Positions 13,401-16,361 of a stretch of 16,361 bases of DNA are shown here, in pieces. Positions within the stretch are counted from its first letter, which is position 1. Each line of letters begins with the position of its first letter. The stretch is from Saprospiraceae bacterium (GTDB lineage: Bacteria; Bacteroidota; Bacteroidia; Chitinophagales; Saprospiraceae): contig JAHDBO010000015.1 of NCBI GenBank assembly GCA_020630355.1, positions 1 through 16,361 on the forward strand, in the 5' to 3' direction. The notes under the pieces were generated by a model. It did not search any database, was not told where the DNA came from, and saw only the letters and a list, made by a program, of their open reading frames with translations. The translations under genes were made by a program, and so were the position numbers.

Positions 13401-16361
13401 GGACTAGTGCAACGATATCTGGCCTAGCCGCTGGAACGTATAATGTCGTGGTAACTGATGCAAACGGTTGTTCAGCATCTGCTTCTACAACGGTGACTGA
13501 TAGCGGAGGACCTTCATTGACTATTTCAGGTACTATTGAAAATTGTGGTCAGTCCAACGCATCCGCCACGGCCAATATTTCAGGAGGTACGTCTCCTTAC
13601 ACCATTTCATGGTCAAATGGGGCAAGCACTGGCACTATAACAGGTTTATCAGCTGGTAGTTATTCTGCTGTCGTGACAGATGCCAATGGATGTACTGCTA
13701 GTGCTTCGGTTACGATTAATGATGATTGTGGTACTGGTTGTAGCTTTACCTTGACGGATGTAGTTCATACGGGGTGTCCTAGGGCTATTAAAGGGGCCAT
13801 TCCTGTTGAAAGCGGAGGAATTATTGACCCAGTATATACCTACACTATAGTTACTAATGCTTCGAATGGTACTTTTGTCATTAATTCAAATGGCACCTAT
13901 GGCTATGTACCCAATGAGGCATCCTGCAACTTAACAGATGTTGTCGTGGTGCAGGTGTGTGAAGAAGAAGAGATTATTGTGAAAACGGATGGTTCTGATC
14001 CCAGAGATGCCCAAATAAAAGACCCTAACCCTAAACCTACGGGAACTTATGATGGTTATGTAAGCACCTGTGGTGGTAGAGAAGCTATATATGTTATAGG
14101 CGGTAAATATTATACATATTCCTTATTCGGAGGAGGATACATTGAAATCTCAGAAGAGGAGGTACGTGGAAAGTTATGTGTTGACGACCAAAAGTGTTGT
14201 GAAACAATGACCATCACCTTCGACTTCTCAGATACTGAGTCCCCTATATTGTCTCTCTTGCCAGCAGATGTAACAGTTGAATGCAACGATATTCCTGATG
14301 TTCCTGTTGTAAGTGCTGTGGATAATTGTGACGCTAAAAAAGTTGAAGTTCAGTTCTCTGAAGTCCAAATTGGTGACCCAGGAGATTGTGGTGAATATAC
14401 CATTGAAAGAACATGGTCAGCAACGGATAAATGTGGTAATGAGACTTCTCATACGCAAGTTATTACGGTCAATTGTGGTGCACCTACAGCAACAGATATT
14501 AATTTGACGATCTGCCCAGGTGATGCTGTATGGATTTGTCTAGATCCAGACGATGGTTGTATGAATGGCAATGCTGGAAGTGACGGATACGTGTTTGGTG
14601 GCTTAACCGCTGATCCAAATAATCCACCTTTAGGCAATAATGGTAACGCAGCGCTAAACAGTGCTACGGGCGATTTTGATGTATGGATAGTTACCTGTGG
14701 AACTTATGTATTTACCTATGATATTTGCTGGGGAGAAACTTCTCCTATTCCAGCATGGACTTGCTGTGCAACAGGAACAATAACCATTAATGCAGTTGAT
14801 ACAGAACCTCCTGTTATTTCAGGTGTACCTGCTGATGTAACTATCGCTTGTGGTGACCCAATCCCTGACCCACCATCCGACGTTTCTGCTACGGATACTT
14901 GTAATGGGGTCGAGCCTAGCCCAGACGTGGCTGGTCCAACGATCACTGTGATGGATACTAATATAGGTGATCCAGAATCTTGTGATGGGTATACGATAGA
15001 AAGAAAATGGACTGCGACAGACAACTGTGGAAACGAAACAGTTGAAACTCAAATTATAACTATTGCTCCTGATACGGAGGGACCAATTATTGCAGGATGT
15101 ACGGCTACAGACATTACAGTTGACTGTGATGATTTTAGTGCCTTGGGTAGCTGGAATCAAACCAATATTAATAATATTATAGGTTGTGCTACCGACGAGT
15201 GTAGCGAAAGTATAAATGTATCTAGTTCATTTGATATTAATGCGGTTCCAAATGGCTGTGGCGTTGCTGGTAACACACTTACGGTTACTTATACGGTTAC
15301 GGATGGCTGTGGCAATGCTGCCAGTGCGGCAATCACAGCTACAATCACAGTGAACACCACAACATTTGAAGTAAATTATACGCCTACAAACGGCTCTTCA
15401 GAATGTACGGGGAATCTCGGTGCGGTATCCGCTTGGCATAGTAATAATATGGCTCAGTTGAATGCTAACGCTGTGTCCTGTGGGAATATATCTGTTGAGA
15501 CAGACTATAATATTGCAAACTTTGTTTACAGCTGTGGCAATGCCGGTTCAATTACAGTGAATTATACGGTTAAAGATGATTGTGATAATACACAAACTTT
15601 TACAGCTACCTATACCATTGAAGACACAACCGATCCTGAAACATGCAGTCCAATTGCAGGAACTGCTGACTGCGATGAAGACATTGCTGCTCTTGCCGCT
15701 CAATGGAATAGCAATAACATGACAATATTGGGGAATTGCTCCAGTGATGGTTGTGGAACAGTAGCAATATCCAATGATTTTACTTCCCAAACGCTTCCTT
15801 CAGCTTGTGGTGGCAACAACACAATGACCGTAAACTATACAATCATAGATGCATGCGGTAATTCTGTTGTTCGATTTGCAGTATTCTCCATAACTGTATG
15901 GGGCGGAGACATTACTGTTGGAAATCCTACTAATGGAGGAATGGAATGTGCAGGTGTGAGTGCTAATATCGCTGCAATTACTCAGTGGAATAATACGAAT
16001 ATTCAATTCTTAGAAGGCGATGCTCAATCTTGCGGAGAGATTTCTGTATCTAGCAACTACAGCTATGGTAATTTCACAACTACTTGTGGTAATGCAGGTA
16101 GTATTACTGTGACCTATACAATCTCTGATGATTGTGGTAACTCTACTACAAGATCAGCAACATATACAATTACGGATACAACACCTCCAACACCTCCAAC
16201 ACCTCCTGCCGATGAGACTTGGCAATGTGGTGATTTCACGCTGCCTCCTTCTTTAACAGCTTTTGACTTATGTGATGGTCAATCCTACGCAGGAGTATTA
16301 ACTCAAGAACACGAAACGGTTACTGGGGCTTGTCCTGTTTATAAAACGATTACAAGAACTT
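10442..16361 (+). CDS. Giant secreted surface protein with SprB, HYR and Ig-like repeats (3' end outside window)
   Basis: At least 1973 codons are open to the window edge without a stop. A signal peptide covers residues 1-35 (hydrophobic core about 17-30, cleavage near SKA/E). In order follow two Trp/Cys-rich Ig-like domains (10835-11056 and 11140-11350, sharing W..I..A and YRRG), a block containing CPGENVSICL (11357-11620), two HYR-like domains (11621-12112), a PKD-like part (to 12385), six SprB-type repeats (12389-13717), a cadherin-like domain with an insert (13721-14230), a HYR domain, a second copy of the CPG block, another HYR domain, and four Cys-rich repeats (15068-16173). Such proteins are surface adhesins or gliding/filament components exported by the type IX system. 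The C-terminal sorting domain is not visible. ATG 10442 is preferred for its signal peptide; ATG 10337 in the same frame would add 35 residues. Confidence 0.85.
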   Translation, partial: MKTSFTFSKLTNGLNYPLLLLLGIFTMLLVADSKAENLRGSMLYRVDYVKDYENYPFFLKKEVSEVKYVARKSNKESAEIEDVGWCSPLDGNNDIDNLFVLCGPGTPSCASVLPQNGTVLCTSMQGEPMTCSDGSQVEFRWQVKYAGNNWTWEDIPGAVGQHLPLGFHDISKWYRRGAKCSSCSEDDWDWSTDADVHVSENYVDGGQIGPDFSYCGAFPGHQIENLDGPTPPDAVDPDVDFSQSWDETRWEVNCGSGWQIIDHAGWGYYVSSNSGTCQYRRGFKLFSCPDWVYSNIVTIDGNAGGPTPITVSQTVCPGENVSICLSPAGACTSSDGYNFISSSLSGGPGSLSSNGTFTATYSACGSFSYTYQICTGEGSTTCCSTGTMNINVSDTTDPTLSGVPSNTTINCDDPVPSAPNVTATDFCGASSNGSLSVSFNETIQGGGAACGTYNIIRTWSATDDCGNTATATQTISVVDNAAPTLSAYPSNVTVTCDNIPSVPSITASDNCDTNVTVSYQQNGDPNAPAPNTITRTWTATDACGNTEQHIQTITVTSGTCNANISINGVSSGCAGDATSFSVNGSYPAGTTFSWSVGGGASAISPTTGQSVAVSLNNPNSTATICVDVQEPCCPLANACTTVNIQDCSCNVQVTTSTTPANCGQADGEATAIPSSGNPPYTYDWGAQGNTQTISFLFPGTYNVVVTDANGCQESAVAVVQSSGDNPTAIITSTTPASCSASDGSATVTATGGTAPFTYLWSNGNTGTSVSNLPAGTHSVQVTDANGCQDFASFNISSENNLQINVSTQNASCGQANGSANAAVSGGSGSYSYFWSTGDFTSSVSGLSSGSYTVQVSDNNTGCQQTASVVINTSGGPTVTSSSTPASCGALDGSASVSVTGGATPYTYSWDVGGSSPTLNNLSAGVYTVTVTDANNCQVVESVAVGESNGPSVSANSSPSSCGASDGSATASASGGSAPYSYSWSNGGTSATISGLAAGTYNVVVTDANGCSASASTTVTDSGGPSLTISGTIENCGQSNASATANISGGTSPYTISWSNGASTGTITGLSAGSYSAVVTDANGCTASASVTINDDCGTGCSFTLTDVVHTGCPRAIKGAIPVESGGIIDPVYTYTIVTNASNGTFVINSNGTYGYVPNEASCNLTDVVVVQVCEEEEIIVKTDGSDPRDAQIKDPNPKPTGTYDGYVSTCGGREAIYVIGGKYYTYSLFGGGYIEISEEEVRGKLCVDDQKCCETMTITFDFSDTESPILSLLPADVTVECNDIPDVPVVSAVDNCDAKKVEVQFSEVQIGDPGDCGEYTIERTWSATDKCGNETSHTQVITVNCGAPTATDINLTICPGDAVWICLDPDDGCMNGNAGSDGYVFGGLTADPNNPPLGNNGNAALNSATGDFDVWIVTCGTYVFTYDICWGETSPIPAWTCCATGTITINAVDTEPPVISGVPADVTIACGDPIPDPPSDVSATDTCNGVEPSPDVAGPTITVMDTNIGDPESCDGYTIERKWTATDNCGNETVETQIITIAPDTEGPIIAGCTATDITVDCDDFSALGSWNQTNINNIIGCATDECSESINVSSSFDINAVPNGCGVAGNTLTVTYTVTDGCGNAASAAITATITVNTTTFEVNYTPTNGSSECTGNLGAVSAWHSNNMAQLNANAVSCGNISVETDYNIANFVYSCGNAGSITVNYTVKDDCDNTQTFTATYTIEDTTDPETCSPIAGTADCDEDIAALAAQWNSNNMTILGNCSSDGCGTVAISNDFTSQTLPSACGGNNTMTVNYTIIDACGNSVVRFAVFSITVWGGDITVGNPTNGGMECAGVSANIAAITQWNNTNIQFLEGDAQSCGEISVSSNYSYGNFTTTCGNAGSITVTYTISDDCGNSTTRSATYTITDTTPPTPPTPPADETWQCGDFTLPPSLTAFDLCDGQSYAGVLTQEHETVTGACPVYKTITRT
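11357..12112 (+). repeat. Block A: CPG-type domain plus HYR-like domains
   Basis: The segment 11357-11620 contains the run CPGENVSICL, then a Cys-Gly-x-(F/Y) strand, then CC-S-T-G-T before the HYR domain at 11621. The same order recurs at 14471-15067. The first HYR-like domain here (11621-11876) has CDDPVP and ATDDCGN. A second (about 11877-12112) has TVTCDNIPSVP and TATDACGN. Confidence 0.65.
12389..13717 (+). repeat. Six tandem SprB-type repeats in the giant protein
   Basis: Repeat starts are 12389, 12617, 12842, 13067, 13289 and 13511, so the period is 222-228 bases (74-76 residues). Each copy has A-S/N-C-G near its start, D/N-G-S/E-A-x-A, then GG-x-x-P-Y-x-Y-x-W-S, then L-x-A/S-G-x-Y-x-V-x-V-x-D-x-N-x-C. 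This is the SprB repeat known from the Flavobacterium gliding adhesin and related Bacteroidota surface proteins. Copies differ enough at the protein level to suggest an old array rather than a recent expansion. Confidence 0.88.
13721..14230 (+). other. Cadherin-like domain with an internal insertion
   Basis: The strand pattern NGTFVINSNGTYGYVPN followed by a V-V-V-V-Q-V-C strand is typical of bacterial cadherin/VCBS-like domains. The expected final strand (CCETMTITFDF) appears only after about 70 extra residues (about 13968-14192) that are rich in Glu, Gly and Tyr. The insert is in frame and contains three cysteines (near 14071, 14177 and 14198 by codon). Confidence 0.5.
14471..15067 (+). repeat. 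Block A': second copy of the CPG-type block plus HYR domain
   Basis: From about 14511 the product reads CPGDAVWICLDP, then an S-D-G-Y-x-F strand, V-T-C-G-T-Y-V-F-T-Y-D-I-C and CC-A-T-G-T-I-T-I. This parallels CPGENVSICLSP, S-D-G-Y-N-F, A-C-G-S-F-S-Y-T-Y-Q-I-C and CC-S-T-G-T-M-N-I in block A. Each copy is followed by a HYR-like domain (here from 14798, with TATDNCGN). A HYR domain also precedes this block (14231-14470). Confidence 0.65.
15068..16173 (+). repeat. Four tandem Cys-rich repeats of about 90 residues
   Basis: Copies run about 15068-15358, 15359-15631, 15632-15898 and 15899-16173. All share C near the start, then W-(N/H)-x-x-N-(I/M), then C-(G/S)-x-(I/V)-x-(I/V), an aromatic, a CG pair, T-V-x-Y-T-(V/I)-x-D-x-C-(G/D)-N and a closing (T/S)-I strand. 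They resemble a divergent branch of the HYR-type repeats that are common in Bacteroidota adhesins. The sequence after the fourth copy (TPPTPPTPP, then W-Q-C-G-D) begins another module that runs off the window. Confidence 0.7.
16181..16207 (+). repeat. 9-bp in-frame tandem repeat encoding TPPTPPTPP
   Basis: ACACCTCCA occurs twice, followed by a one-base variant, giving three Thr-Pro-Pro units between the fourth Cys-rich repeat and the next domain. It forms a stiff linker and keeps frame if the copy number changes. Confidence 0.8.

Noticed and set aside
12389..13717. SprB array considered as evidence for recent DNA-level expansion
   Set aside because: Copies have the same period but differ widely in codons and residues, so the array looks old.
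10603..16006. Minus-strand frames and one plus-strand frame (14313-14507) inside the giant protein
   Set aside because: The main frame is uninterrupted from 10442 to 16361 with clear domains; the other frames have no recognisable content.

Overview
This is an AT-rich chromosomal segment that I read as coming from a member of the Bacteroidota, possibly close to the Saprospiria. The evidence is a very large secreted protein built from SprB, HYR and Ig-like modules, a NUDIX gene divergent from pyrE, genes that lack Shine-Dalgarno sites, and one TAnnTTTG-type promoter element. The genus cannot be fixed from this window. No tRNA, rRNA, CRISPR array, transposase or phage gene was seen.

Layout. Positions 1-54 hold six copies of a 9-bp repeat that ends one base before a lipoprotein histidine-phosphatase gene (56-565). 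Next is a 979-residue exported coiled-coil protein (670-3609). Its rod is assembled almost entirely from 11-residue and 7-residue units, mostly in the order 11-11-11-7. A PAS plus AraC-type regulator follows (3791-4552). Then comes a short region with three inverted repeats and a probable 57-codon gene (4678-4851). A housekeeping block follows: a NUDIX hydrolase on the minus strand (4835-5473), divergent pyrE (5538-6176) and an M42-family aminopeptidase (6237-7325). A TonB/TolA-like energy transducer (7583-8737) precedes a GTG-started protein that resembles only the N-terminal half of McrB-type AAA+ proteins (8774-9442).

A strongly AT-rich, gene-free stretch of about 0.9 kb (9443-10336) precedes the last gene. 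This begins at 10442 (or 10337 or 10370) and stays open to the end of the window, so at least 1973 residues are encoded. It has a signal peptide, two Trp-rich Ig-like domains, HYR-like domains, six consecutive SprB-type repeats, a cadherin-like domain with an insertion, and four copies of a Cys-rich repeat of about 90 residues. This fits a type IX-secreted cell-surface adhesin, but the C-terminal sorting domain lies outside the window.

The most unusual signals are the hendecad/heptad rod of the coiled-coil protein, small heptanucleotide tandem arrays of identical 17-bp length in front of two neighbouring genes, the orphan McrB-like domain, and internal block duplications in the giant adhesin. 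The housekeeping genes look ordinary. No single pathway links all the genes. The cell-envelope theme (lipoprotein, exported rod, energy transducer, adhesin) is the only common thread.
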